Below are positions 33,130 to 41,560 of a stretch of DNA of 64,000 nt, one piece after another (positions within the stretch are counted from its first letter, which is position 1; every line of letters starts with the position of its first letter). A program made the position numbers and the translations under genes. Origin of the DNA: Cryptosporangium aurantiacum (GTDB taxonomy: Bacteria > Actinomycetota > Actinomycetes > Mycobacteriales > Cryptosporangiaceae); contig NZ_FRCS01000007.1 of NCBI RefSeq assembly GCF_900143005.1, positions 417,563 through 481,562 on the forward strand, given 5' to 3'. The notes under the pieces are model-generated. The model did not search any database. It was not told where the DNA came from and worked only from the letters and a program-made list of their open reading frames with translations.

Positions 33130-34017
33130 TCAGTGCTCGGCGTGCGGCCCGCGGACGATGAGCACCGGAGCGTCGGCGTAGTGCAGCAGCCGCCGGGCGA
33201 CCGAGCCGAGCCGCATGCCGGCGAAGCCGCCGCGGCCGTGCGAACCGACGACGACCAGACCGGCGGTCGCGGCCAGCTCCAGCAGCATGTGGGCCGGCTG
33301 CTCGCGTTCGACGACGGTGCCGATCCGGACGTCCGGGTACTTGCCGTGCCAGCCCGCGAGCTGTCGATGCACCAGCTCCTCGGCGTCGTGCCGGGCTTCG
33401 ATCCAGCTCGGCACGACCGACGCGCCGAAGACGCCGACCAGCGTGACGTCGCTCCAAGCGTGCGCGACGACCAGCGGCGCACCCGCCCGGTCGGCCTCCG
33501 CGAACGCCGCCTCCAACGTGGCCTCGTCCCGCTCCGACCCGTCGATCCCGGCGACGACCGGCGTCGTCGGGCCCGCCTGCCGGTCCGACCGGACCACGAC
33601 GACGGGGGAGGCGGCGTGTGCAGAGAGTGCAGTGGACACCGACCCGAGCACGACGCTCGCGGTCGGCGTGAGCCCGCGGCAGCCGACGACCACCAGGTCG
33701 CTGAACACCGACGCGTCCAGCAGCGCGCGCACCGCGGGCTCGTCGCTGACCCGACCGGCCACCGCGAGGCCGGGCATCACCGTCCGGACGCGGTCGACAG
33801 CCGCATCCACGGTGTGCTGCCCGTCGATGCGAGCGGCGTCCTTCAGCTCGGCGAGCTGGTAGCCGCCGTACGCCGGCCGCTCGCCGGGCCATCCCACCGC
33901 GGTGAGCACCTGCAGGACCATGTTCCGCGCGTGCGCGTACTGCGCGGCCCAGTCGAGCGCGGCCATCGCGGGAGCCGAACCGTCCACGCCGACCGTCACA
34001 CTCCGTGCCTCGGACAT
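33130..34017 (-). CDS. Universal stress protein, two USP domains (Rv3134c position)
   Basis: A 295-residue tandem USP. Strands [15 protein letters not shown] and VVAGIDGSERDEATL; ATP loops GCRGLTPTASVVLGSVSTAL and GSHGRGGFAGMRLGSVARRL. It is the paralogue closest to the USP at 21134. It lies immediately upstream of devR in the same direction (gap 69 bp), so it is probably co-transcribed with it, as Rv3134c is with devR in mycobacteria. No clear DevR box was seen upstream of it. Confidence 0.92.
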   Translation of the reverse strand: MSEARSVTVGVDGSAPAMAALDWAAQYAHARNMVLQVLTAVGWPGERPAYGGYQLAELKDAARIDGQHTVDAAVDRVRTVMPGLAVAGRVSDEPAVRALLDASVFSDLVVVGCRGLTPTASVVLGSVSTALSAHAASPVVVVRSDRQAGPTTPVVAGIDGSERDEATLEAAFAEADRAGAPLVVAHAWSDVTLVGVFGASVVPSWIEARHDAEELVHRQLAGWHGKYPDVRIGTVVEREQPAHMLLELAATAGLVVVGSHGRGGFAGMRLGSVARRLLHYADAPVLIVRGPHAEH

Positions 34018-34089
34018 GTCTGCCTCCCTCCGGTTACGTCCAGCATCGCCCGATTTACGCGAGAAAGGCAGAGGTCAGCGGGTGGGAAG

Positions 34090-34845
34090 TCACATCCGTG
34101 CGGCGCGATAGGTGCGGGTGGCCCAGCCGATCGTGACCACGGCCAGCGCACCGGTGACCGCGAACCCCACCGCGACCGTCGCGGTGCCGATCGTCCCGGC
34201 CGACAGGTCGCGGGCCGCCTCGACCGCGTAGTACAGCGGATCCACGTGCGCCAGCCCGCGCAGCCACCCCGGCGCCAGCGAGAGCGGGAGCAGCACCCCG
34301 GCCAGCAACGTCAGCGGCAACTGCAGCCCGGTGACCACGGCGGCCAGGCCTCCGACGTCGCCGATCAGCAGGCCGAGGGCGGCCGACCACGCCGAGGTCG
34401 CGGCGGTGACCAGCGCGAGCAGGAGCAGCAGCAGCGCCAGGCCGGCGGCGTCCGGCGAGTAGCCGAACGGCACCGCGACCGCGACCACCAGCGCCGCGGG
34501 CACCAGAAACGCCACGACGTCCCGCAGCATCGCGCCGGCGACCAGCGCGAACCGGCTGGCCGGCGTCGACCGCAGACGCTCGACGACCCCGGTCTGCGCC
34601 TCCGCGATCACCACCCAACCGGCGCCCATCCCGGCGCCGAACGCCATCAGGCAGAGGATGCCGGGCAGGAACACGTCCAGCACGCTGCCCCGGCTGAAGC
34701 CCGGCCCGCCGGCCAGCCGGTCGAGCAGCGGGGCGAACAGCGCGAGGTAGAGCAGCGGGGCGGTGAGCCCGGTGAGGACCCAGACCGGCTGGCGCAGCGT
34801 CTCGAGCAACGCGCGCCGCCAGAGGAGGCCGATGTGCAGGATCAT
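34090..34845 (-). CDS. ABC-2 type exporter permease (DrrB-like)
   Basis: A 251-residue integral membrane protein with about six transmembrane segments, starting WRRALLETLRQPVWVL, which is typical of ABC-2 permeases. LTGLQLPLTLLAGVLLPLSLAPGW and LAHVDPLYY lie in the conserved region before the last segment. It partners the ATPase gene with which it overlaps by 4 bp. Substrates of this family include drugs and lipids; here unknown. Confidence 0.87.
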   Translation of the reverse strand: MILHIGLLWRRALLETLRQPVWVLTGLTAPLLYLALFAPLLDRLAGGPGFSRGSVLDVFLPGILCLMAFGAGMGAGWVVIAEAQTGVVERLRSTPASRFALVAGAMLRDVVAFLVPAALVVAVAVPFGYSPDAAGLALLLLLLALVTAATSAWSAALGLLIGDVGGLAAVVTGLQLPLTLLAGVLLPLSLAPGWLRGLAHVDPLYYAVEAARDLSAGTIGTATVAVGFAVTGALAVVTIGWATRTYRAARM

Positions 34846-35858
34846 GCGGCACCCCTCCCGGAGGCGGTCAGTGGTTCGACTCCGGCCGCGTCCCCGGCCC
34901 CGGGTCCCGCGTCGCGGAGCGCGCGGCCGGTCACCCGGAGAAACACGTCGTCGAGCGACGGTTCGGCGAGCGTCAGCGACTCCAGCTCGACGCCCGCCGC
35001 GGCCAGCGTCTCGAGCAGCTGGGGGAGCGCCCGGGTGCCGTCGCTGACCGTGAGCCGGACGACGTCCCCGTCGGCGCGGGCGTCGCGGACCGGCGCCGCA
35101 CCGGCCACCACGTCCCGGGCCACGCCGACCTCTCCGCGCGGGCGCAGCACGACCGTGTCGCCGGCGATCCGTTGCTTCAGCGCGCGCGGCGTCCCGTCGG
35201 CGACGACCCGGCCGGCGTCGACGATCGCGAGCCGGTCGGCGAGCGCGTCCGCTTCCTCCAGGTAGTGGGTGGTGAGCACGATCGTCGTCCCGGCCGCGCG
35301 GAGTGATCGGAGCTGTTCCCAGAGGTTCGCGCGGTTCTGCGGGTCGAGGCCGGTCGTCGGCTCGTCGAGGAACAGCACGCGCGGGCGGTGCATCAGCCCG
35401 AGCGCGATCTCCAGCCGGCGACGTTGCCCGCCGGAGTACGTCCGCGCGGTCCGGTCGACGAAACTGCCGAGCGCGAGCGCGTCGATCAGCTCGGCGGCGC
35501 GCCGGGCGGCGTCCGCCCGCGAAGCGCCGTAGAGGCGGGCCTGCAGCAGCAGGTTCTCCCGGCCGGTGGCGGGCAGGTCGGCTCCGCCGGCCTGCCCGAC
35601 GTAACCGATCCGCTGACGTACCGCCCGGGGCTCACGGACGACGTCCGCGCCCGCGACCATCGCCCGGCCGCCGTCGATCGGCAACAGCGTCGTCAGCATG
35701 CGCAGGGTCGTGGTCTTACCGGCCCCGTTGGGCCCGAGTACGCCGAACAGCTCACCCTCGGCGACCCGCAGGTCGAGACCGCGGACGGCGTCGACCGAAC
35801 CGAATGCTTTTCGTAACTGCTCCACTTCGATGATGTCGGTCACGCTAGGTACTGTCAT
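34842..35858 (-). CDS. ABC exporter ATPase (DrrA-like)
   Basis: A 338-residue ATPase. Walker A LGPNGAGKTTTLRML, Q-loop region YVGQAGGADLPATGREN, signature YSGGQRRRLEIALGL, Walker B VLFLDEPTTGLDP and H-loop TTHYLEEAD are complete. A C-terminal domain (about 225-320) follows, as in DrrA-type drug exporters. Starts at 35858 or GTG 35840 are possible; a longer one at 35879 would overlap the TetR operator. It is divergent from a TetR gene, which probably represses this exporter. Confidence 0.88.
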   Translation of the reverse strand: MTVPSVTDIIEVEQLRKAFGSVDAVRGLDLRVAEGELFGVLGPNGAGKTTTLRMLTTLLPIDGGRAMVAGADVVREPRAVRQRIGYVGQAGGADLPATGRENLLLQARLYGASRADAARRAAELIDALALGSFVDRTARTYSGGQRRRLEIALGLMHRPRVLFLDEPTTGLDPQNRANLWEQLRSLRAAGTTIVLTTHYLEEADALADRLAIVDAGRVVADGTPRALKQRIAGDTVVLRPRGEVGVARDVVAGAAPVRDARADGDVVRLTVSDGTRALPQLLETLAAAGVELESLTLAEPSLDDVFLRVTGRALRDAGPGAGDAAGVEPLTASGRGAA

Positions 35859-35877
35859 CCATCCGGAGACATCTGTC

Positions 35878-35893
35878 AATCATTTAGTTGATT
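35878..35893. promoter_or_regulatory. TetR operator-like palindrome
   Basis: AATCATTTAGTTGATT (AATCA-N6-TGATT) is an AT-rich palindrome in the short gap between the exporter ATPase and the divergent TetR gene. The local base composition contrasts with the GC-rich surroundings. Likely bound by the adjacent TetR. Confidence 0.6.
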
Positions 35894-35917
35894 AATTGGG
35901 TTCGCTACGATGTGCGG

Positions 35918-36544
35918 GTGGCTCAGCCGGACGACGCGACCCCCCGCCGACCGCGGCGGGCCCCCACGAATGACGAACGACAGCGGGACGCCGAGCGCTC
36001 GCGGCAGCGCCTGCTGGCAGCCGCGCTCGACGAGTTCGCCGCCCGGGGTTACGCCGGGGCCAGGGTCGGGGCGATCGCCGCACGCGCGGGTCTCAACGCG
36101 CAGCTGATCAGCTACTACTTCGGCGGCAAAGCGGGCCTCTACCGGGCGCTGCAGGAGTCCTGGCTGGAGCGGGAGTCGGCGCTGACCGCCGAACCGCAGA
36201 GCCTGCCGGACCTCATCGCGGCCTACGCCCGGGCCGCGCTGGACGATCCGCGCGGCGCCCGGCTGCTGCTCTCGGGCGGCCTGCACGACGACGAGCCGGA
36301 GACGTCGGTGGATCCGACCGGCGCGGCCGACGTCGCCGAGATGACCCGGCGCCAGGCGGAGGGGGAGATCGCGTCCGATCTGGACCCCGCTCTGCTCCAA
36401 GTGGCGCTGATGGGCGCGACGCTGGCGCCGGTCGCGCTACCGCAGGTGGTCCGGCGGCTCACCGGCGCCGAACCGGACGACCCCGAGTTCACGGCCCGTT
36501 ACGTCGAGTTCCTGCGCAGGCTGGCGGCCCGCCTCGGCGAGTGA
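35918..36544 (+). CDS. TetR-family transcriptional regulator
   Basis: A 208-residue regulator. The N-terminal helix-turn-helix reads RLLAAALDEFAARGYAGARV, then IAARAGLNAQLISYYFGGK, the classic TetR DNA-binding region. The C-terminal ligand domain is consistent with drug sensing. GTG 35918 is the likely start; no strong ribosome-binding site is present, so the mRNA may be leaderless. It is divergent from and probably represses the DrrAB-like exporter. Confidence 0.88.
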   Translation: MAQPDDATPRRPRRAPTNDERQRDAERSRQRLLAAALDEFAARGYAGARVGAIAARAGLNAQLISYYFGGKAGLYRALQESWLERESALTAEPQSLPDLIAAYARAALDDPRGARLLLSGGLHDDEPETSVDPTGAADVAEMTRRQAEGEIASDLDPALLQVALMGATLAPVALPQVVRRLTGAEPDDPEFTARYVEFLRRLAARLGE

Positions 36545-37609
36545 TCAACCGGCGCTGGGCACCGGTTCCGGGTCATCCGCGTCCGTGTCCGTCTCCGTCT
36601 CGGCCTCCGGCCCCGCCGCCGGTTGTGGTGCCTCGCGGGCGGCGGCCGTGCGGGCCACCCAGGTCGACACCGACGGTAAGGCGAGCAGCAGCACGACCAG
36701 CGCGTGCAGCACACCGCCGCTCACGTAGCTGACCAGCCCGGCGGTGCCCGCGAACCGTGTGGTGTCGCCGGCGAGTTCACCCGCCGCGACGTCGACGCCG
36801 AGCCCGATCGCGTACACCCCGGGCGGCACCAGCGCGAGCGTCGCCATCCCCACGCCGAACGTGAGCGAGCGGAACCAGCGGCTGCGGGTCCGTCGCGTCG
36901 TCACCAGGCCGGCCAGGAACACGACCTCGGCCAGCACGGTCACCGCGGCGAGACCCGCACCGACCGCGAGGTAGGCGGCCGGGTCCTCCCGGGGGAACGC
37001 CCACTCCGGGAAAACGACCGCCGACCGGGCGTGCACGAGCAGTGCGACCGCGACCCCGCCCAGCCCGGTGCCCACGCCGAGCAGCACCACGGCCGCGGTC
37101 ACCGCACGGCGTCCGCGGTGGGCGTGTTCGGGGCGCCGGAACGCCGCCAGGTAGCGCCGCGCGGACGGCGTCGCCCAGGCCGCGAGCGCGACCGGTAGCG
37201 TCGCCAGCACCAGCAGCGCCCCCGGGACGCCGGCGGCGGGGTAGATCCGCGCCCCGATCGACAGGTTGTTCTCGGTGAGCAGGATCAGGTCGGTGACGCA
37301 GAGTGCGGCGTCGACCAGGATCGCGAGCGGGCCGAACACCCACAGCACGGTGCGGCCGAGCGGGCGTCCGCTCGCCGCGTACACACCGGCCCACGGCACG
37401 ACGACCGGCGTGATCGTGACCGCGGCGACGACGGTGAGCAGCAGCAACGTCACCCAGCTGCCGCTGCCGGACGGGTCGCTGAGCAGGTCGGAGGCGACCC
37501 AGAGCAGGAACGCCGCCCACTGGACCAGCACGCCGACCATCGCCGCACGGCACGCACGCACGGCGACCCGCACGGTCCAGGGTGCCTCGGGCGGGGAGAC
37601 GGTCGGCAT
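36545..37609 (-). CDS. Hypothetical multi-pass membrane protein
   Basis: A 354-residue protein with about eight hydrophobic segments spread over residues 20-325, then a hydrophilic acidic tail with an ETETDTDADDPEP stretch. No known family was recognised. It abuts the TetR gene end to end. Function unknown. Confidence 0.7.
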   Translation of the reverse strand: MPTVSPPEAPWTVRVAVRACRAAMVGVLVQWAAFLLWVASDLLSDPSGSGSWVTLLLLTVVAAVTITPVVVPWAGVYAASGRPLGRTVLWVFGPLAILVDAALCVTDLILLTENNLSIGARIYPAAGVPGALLVLATLPVALAAWATPSARRYLAAFRRPEHAHRGRRAVTAAVVLLGVGTGLGGVAVALLVHARSAVVFPEWAFPREDPAAYLAVGAGLAAVTVLAEVVFLAGLVTTRRTRSRWFRSLTFGVGMATLALVPPGVYAIGLGVDVAAGELAGDTTRFAGTAGLVSYVSGGVLHALVVLLLALPSVSTWVARTAAAREAPQPAAGPEAETETDTDADDPEPVPSAG

Positions 37610-37714
37610 GCCTACGTCCTACCGCACGGCTTCCACCCGGGCGAGGTGCCCCCGTGCGAGACCGCGAGGCACGTGCGCTACACATACGGGGTCGCCGCCT
37701 CTAGGGAGTTGACT

Positions 37715-38536
37715 GTGGACGATCGGAACGCGTGGGAGCGCGAGCTCGGGGACGCGCTGGCGCTGCTGCTGGGCCGTCCGCTCGCGGAGTACCCGGTGAC
37801 CTCCGAATACGCGTTCTACGCCTGGAACGACGAGATCTCCGTGCTGGCGCTCGAGGACCACCTGAGCGCCGACGTCGACCTGGAAGCGATCGCCCGCGGC
37901 GACTCGATCGACGGCGACTCGATCGACGGCGATGGGGACCCGGTGGGCGACAACCACTTCAGCTGGGACGTGTGGCCGGTCGACCACGCGCGCTCGGTGT
38001 GGCTGATCGACCAGAGCACGGTGAGTGACGACGGCCCGCTCGGGGGCGATCTCGGCGCCGCGCTGGCGGCCGCCTCGACGCGGCACGACTCCGAGTACGC
38101 GGTGTCCGGCGCGGACCTCGCGCGCGTCCTGCTCGCGCATCAGGAGCAGGCCGACGAGGTCGACAGCGACGAGCTGATCGGGTCGGTCCAATGGCTCGCG
38201 CGGATCCGCACCGACGGCACGCTGCTGGGCGCGATGCGTGCCGCCACCTGGACGTTCGGCGGCCGGGACGAGCTGGTCCCGTTCACGCGAAGCGCCAAGG
38301 TCGAGCCGAAGTGGGACGAGGTCCTCCGCCAGGTGCCGGACGCGCGTCTGCGGGACCACCTCCGGATGCTGTGCCTGACCGCGCACTGGGCCCGCAGCGA
38401 CGGCGCGTACTACCTCGGCCCGGGCGACTGCCCGTTCGACCTGCGCTGGGTCTCCGAACAGCCCGGGTACGACGCGGTGGCCGGATGGGAGTTCGGCGAG
38501 GGCCAGGCCTCCTCCGCGGTTTTCGCGATCAAGTAG
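37715..38536 (+). CDS. Hypothetical soluble protein
   Basis: A 273-residue acidic protein without recognised domain. The GTG at 37715 follows GGGAGTT at good spacing; a start at 37646 is less likely. A short duplication DSIDGDSIDGDGD lies at about residues 64-76. Trp-rich stretches (SWDVWPVDHARSVWLID; QWLARIRTDG) suggest a compact fold. It is followed by a terminator-like hairpin. Confidence 0.7.
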   Translation: MDDRNAWERELGDALALLLGRPLAEYPVTSEYAFYAWNDEISVLALEDHLSADVDLEAIARGDSIDGDSIDGDGDPVGDNHFSWDVWPVDHARSVWLIDQSTVSDDGPLGGDLGAALAAASTRHDSEYAVSGADLARVLLAHQEQADEVDSDELIGSVQWLARIRTDGTLLGAMRAATWTFGGRDELVPFTRSAKVEPKWDEVLRQVPDARLRDHLRMLCLTAHWARSDGAYYLGPGDCPFDLRWVSEQPGYDAVAGWEFGEGQASSAVFAIK

Positions 38537-38542
38537 CACCCT

Positions 38543-38560
38543 GGGTCACTTGAGTGGCCC
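38543..38560 (+). terminator. Hairpin terminator
   Basis: GGGTCACTTGAGTGGCCC forms an 8-bp stem with one G-T pair and is followed by TTTCGTTG. It lies 7 bp after the stop of the hypothetical gene. Confidence 0.6.
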
Positions 38561-38574
38561 TTTCGTTGCCCGCG

Positions 38575-38773
38575 CGTCGGTCGGCGGCCTCAACCCGGTC
38601 GCGGTCGTCGACGAGCGCGGCTGGGTGGTGCCCGCGCCACTGACGTGCTGTCGTTCGTCGCGAAACGCGACATAGTGCTGGCGACCGGTCATTTCTCCGG
38701 TAACGAGATCACCGCGACCGTGGACGCCCCCGTCGACGCCGGTGTGCGGCGCTCGCGGCGCGCGGCGCCCTGA
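38575..38773 (+). pseudogene. Decayed amidohydrolase-like (DUF6282-type) remnant
   Basis: Fragments of one protein remain: GLNPVAVVDERGWVVPA, then, after a frame change at about 38637, DVLSFVAKRDIVLATGHFSG and NEITATVDAPVDAGVRR, ending at the TGA at 38771. LATGHxS and the following helix are hallmarks of an amidohydrolase-like family. The beginning (metal-binding HxH) and the end (THPEF) are missing. Later bases to 39054 hold no clear gene beyond a possible promoter for the ABC operon. The family assignment is from memory of the motif. Confidence 0.5.
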
Positions 38774-39054
38774 GGGAGCGCTCCCCGGGTCGAGGTCGGC
38801 CTCGCGCTCCTCGCCGACCGCTGCCGGAGAACGGCTTCACCGAGGACGACTCCGGTTGAGGGCCGTCGAGAACCCCCGCCGCCTGGTCGGCGCCTGACGC
38901 TCGTCGAGGGCTCCGGATACGCAACCTCAGGTTGACGATCCGACTGTATGAGGAGCCTGTGACCGTCATTACAGTCCTTACCACTCGTTCGGATCGGCCG
39001 GTCCACCTGCGATTTCGCTGTTTTGACGCTGTTTAGACGCAAGGAGGCGTCCAT

Positions 39055-40584
39055 ATGAGAAGGCATAGGTCAGCGGCCTCGTTGCTGACCGGTCTCGTCG
39101 CGCTCTCCCTGGTGCTCGCCGGATGTTCCGGCGACTCGGGAAGTAGCGAGAACGGCACCGGTGCGGCAACGCTGAACGTGAACGCCGGCGGTTTCCCCGA
39201 AAGCTGGGCCCCCGGTCAGCGGATGGAGGCCGGCTTCCTGCGCCTGCCGTACGAGACCCTCGTCGCGAAGAGCCGGGATGGCAAGTTCAGCCCGGTTCTC
39301 GCCACAGAGTGGGAGGAAAGCGACAAGGCCCTCACGCTCACGCTCCGCGAGGGCGTCAAGTTCCACGACGGCACCGCGTTCAACGCCGCCGCCGTCAAGG
39401 CGAACCTGGAGTTCGTCCGGGACGGCGCGACCGCGTTCGGCGGTCCGCTGAAGGTCATCACGTCGATCGACACCCCCGACGAGAAGACCGTCACGCTCAA
39501 CCTGGCCCGTCCGACGCCGTCGCTGCTCACCACGCTCTCGACGCGGGCGACACCGATGGCCAGCCCGGCGGCGCTCAAGGACGGCTCGATCGCCAAGAAG
39601 CCGATCGGCACCAGCCCGTGGGCCTACGACGAGGCGGCGTCCACCCCCGGCACGAACATGGTGTTCACCACGTTCAAGGACTACTGGGACGGCACCGACG
39701 CGGTCGCCTACGACACCGTGAAGCTGTTCAACATCGACGACGAGAACGCGGCGGCCGGTGCGCTCACCAGCGGCCAGGTCGACGTCACGATCGCGCAGCC
39801 GGAGCAGCTGAAGCAGTTCAACAGCACGCCGGGCATCGAGACCGTGGAATACCCGGCGATCCGCAACAACGTGATCTTCTTCGACCGCGGTACGGGCGGC
39901 GCGTTCGCCGACGTCCGGGTCCGGCAGGCCGCGTGCTCCGCGATGGACAACACGGTCGCGGCGAAGCTGATCTCCGGCAAGCCCGCGACGCAGCACTTCG
40001 CCGAGGGTGAGCTGGGGTACAACTCCGCGATCGCCGGATACCCGCACGACGTCGCCAAGGCAAAGCAGCTGATCAGCCAGGCGGGCAACCCGAAGGTCAG
40101 CGGCACGATCCTCGCCGCGCCGTTCAACCGTTCGCAGATCGAGGTGTACGCCGACCAGATGGCGGACGCCGGCATCACGATCAAGGTGCAGACCGCCGCT
40201 CCGCCGCAGTTCCAGTCGGAGTGGAACAGCGGCAAGTACCCGCTCGGTATGGGCAACAACGACCAGATTCACCCGTACGAGTGGTACAAGGCGTACTTCG
40301 CCGCCGACGCGCCGGGCAACCCGTCGAAGTCCGAGAGCCCCGCGCTCAAGGCCGCGGCGGACAAGGCGATCGCCGCCGGTAGCAGCCCGGAGGCCGAGGC
40401 GCTCTGGGGCGAGGTCACCAAGGTCATCGCCGACGAGGCACTGAGCTGCACGCACGTCGTCAGCAACGAGCTCATCGCGTACCAGTCGAACAAGGTCGAG
40501 GGCGTCGACATCCCGGCGGAGGCCTGGGAGCCCAACCTGATCAACTACCGCGACCTGAAGCCGGCCAGCGGAGCGGCGAAGTGA
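39055..40584 (+). CDS. ABC transporter substrate-binding lipoprotein (family 5)
   Basis: A 509-residue solute-binding protein of the peptide/nickel (SBP_bac_5) family. The signal peptide ends in the lipobox LVLAGC (Cys24), so it is a lipoprotein. The typical PVLATEWEESDKALTLTLRE, then VKFHDGTAFNAAAVK, and IGTSPWAYDEAAS are clear. It would bind oligopeptides or another small ligand outside the cell and deliver it to the permeases encoded downstream. AAGGAGGCGTCCAT precedes the ATG. First gene of an operon running to 47211. Confidence 0.92.
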   Translation: MRRHRSAASLLTGLVALSLVLAGCSGDSGSSENGTGAATLNVNAGGFPESWAPGQRMEAGFLRLPYETLVAKSRDGKFSPVLATEWEESDKALTLTLREGVKFHDGTAFNAAAVKANLEFVRDGATAFGGPLKVITSIDTPDEKTVTLNLARPTPSLLTTLSTRATPMASPAALKDGSIAKKPIGTSPWAYDEAASTPGTNMVFTTFKDYWDGTDAVAYDTVKLFNIDDENAAAGALTSGQVDVTIAQPEQLKQFNSTPGIETVEYPAIRNNVIFFDRGTGGAFADVRVRQAACSAMDNTVAAKLISGKPATQHFAEGELGYNSAIAGYPHDVAKAKQLISQAGNPKVSGTILAAPFNRSQIEVYADQMADAGITIKVQTAAPPQFQSEWNSGKYPLGMGNNDQIHPYEWYKAYFAADAPGNPSKSESPALKAAADKAIAAGSSPEAEALWGEVTKVIADEALSCTHVVSNELIAYQSNKVEGVDIPAEAWEPNLINYRDLKPASGAAK

Positions 40585-40615
40585 CCTCCTCGGTCACCGG
40601 GGCGGCGGGTAGCCG

Positions 40616-41560
40616 ATGAGCAAGCTCATCGGCTACCGGCTCCTCCTCGCCGCACCGCAGCTGGCGCTCGTGGCGTTGCTCGCGTTCTCCCTGACCTACA
40701 TCGTGCCGGGTAGCCCGGCGGCGGAGATCCTGGGTTCGAACGCGACGCCGGAACTCATCGCGCAGGTCGAGGCCAAGCTGGGCCTCGACCGGCCGATGTG
40801 GGAGCGGCTGGGCGAGTGGTTCAGCGGCGCGGTCACCGGTGACCTCGGCGTCTCGTACCGCTCGGCCCTGCCGGTCACCGACCTGCTGCTGGAGCGGCTG
40901 CCGGCCACCCTGTCGCTGATCGGCGGGGGGCTGGTGGTCACGGCCGTGTTCGGGATCGGCATGGGCGTGCTCGCCGGTACCCGGCCGGGTTCGCTCGCCG
41001 ACCGCGCGGTGGTCGGCGTGACGTCGATCGGCAACGCGATTCCGGAGTTCTGGCTCGGCCTGATCCTGCTGCTCGTGTTCGCGGTGCAGCTGGGCTGGTT
41101 CCCGGTCGTCGGGTATGTCCCGCTGGACGTCGACCCGGCGGCCTGGTTCAAGGGCATCGTGCTGCCGTCGCTGGCGCTCGGCCTCGGGTCGTCGGCGCTG
41201 ATCGCGCGTCAGACGCGGGCCGCGATGGTCTCCGCGCTCGGCTCGCCGTACATCGACACGCTGACCGCGGCCGGGGTGTCGCGGCGGCGCATCGTGCTGC
41301 GCTACGCGCTGAAGAACGCGATGGTCCCGGTGCTCTCCGCGCTGGGGATCACGGTCAACATCCTGATCGGCGCGAGCTTCGTGGTGGAGAAGGTGTTCTC
41401 GTTCCCCGGCATCGGCAACCTGATGCTGACCAGCGTGGTCGGCAAGGACTTCCCGGTCGTGCAGGGCGGCGTGCTCCTCGTCGCCTGCCTCGTCATCGTC
41501 GTCAACCTGCTCATCGACGTGGGCTACGGCCTGCTCAACCCCCAGGCGCGTCCCCAATGA
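40616..41560 (+). CDS. ABC transporter permease (DppB-like)
   Basis: A 314-residue permease with six transmembrane helices. It starts YRLLLAAPQLALVALLAFSL and contains GLDRPMWERLGEWFSGAVTG and the EAA-like loop SPYIDTLTAAGVSRRRIVLR. This is the standard DppB architecture. The end overlaps the next start by 4 bp. Confidence 0.92.
   Translation: MSKLIGYRLLLAAPQLALVALLAFSLTYIVPGSPAAEILGSNATPELIAQVEAKLGLDRPMWERLGEWFSGAVTGDLGVSYRSALPVTDLLLERLPATLSLIGGGLVVTAVFGIGMGVLAGTRPGSLADRAVVGVTSIGNAIPEFWLGLILLLVFAVQLGWFPVVGYVPLDVDPAAWFKGIVLPSLALGLGSSALIARQTRAAMVSALGSPYIDTLTAAGVSRRRIVLRYALKNAMVPVLSALGITVNILIGASFVVEKVFSFPGIGNLMLTSVVGKDFPVVQGGVLLVACLVIVVNLLIDVGYGLLNPQARPQ

Noticed and set aside
33031..35265. 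744-codon plus-strand open frame opposite the USP and ABC genes
   Set aside because: Antisense shadow; the minus strand has complete USP and ABC transporter motifs.
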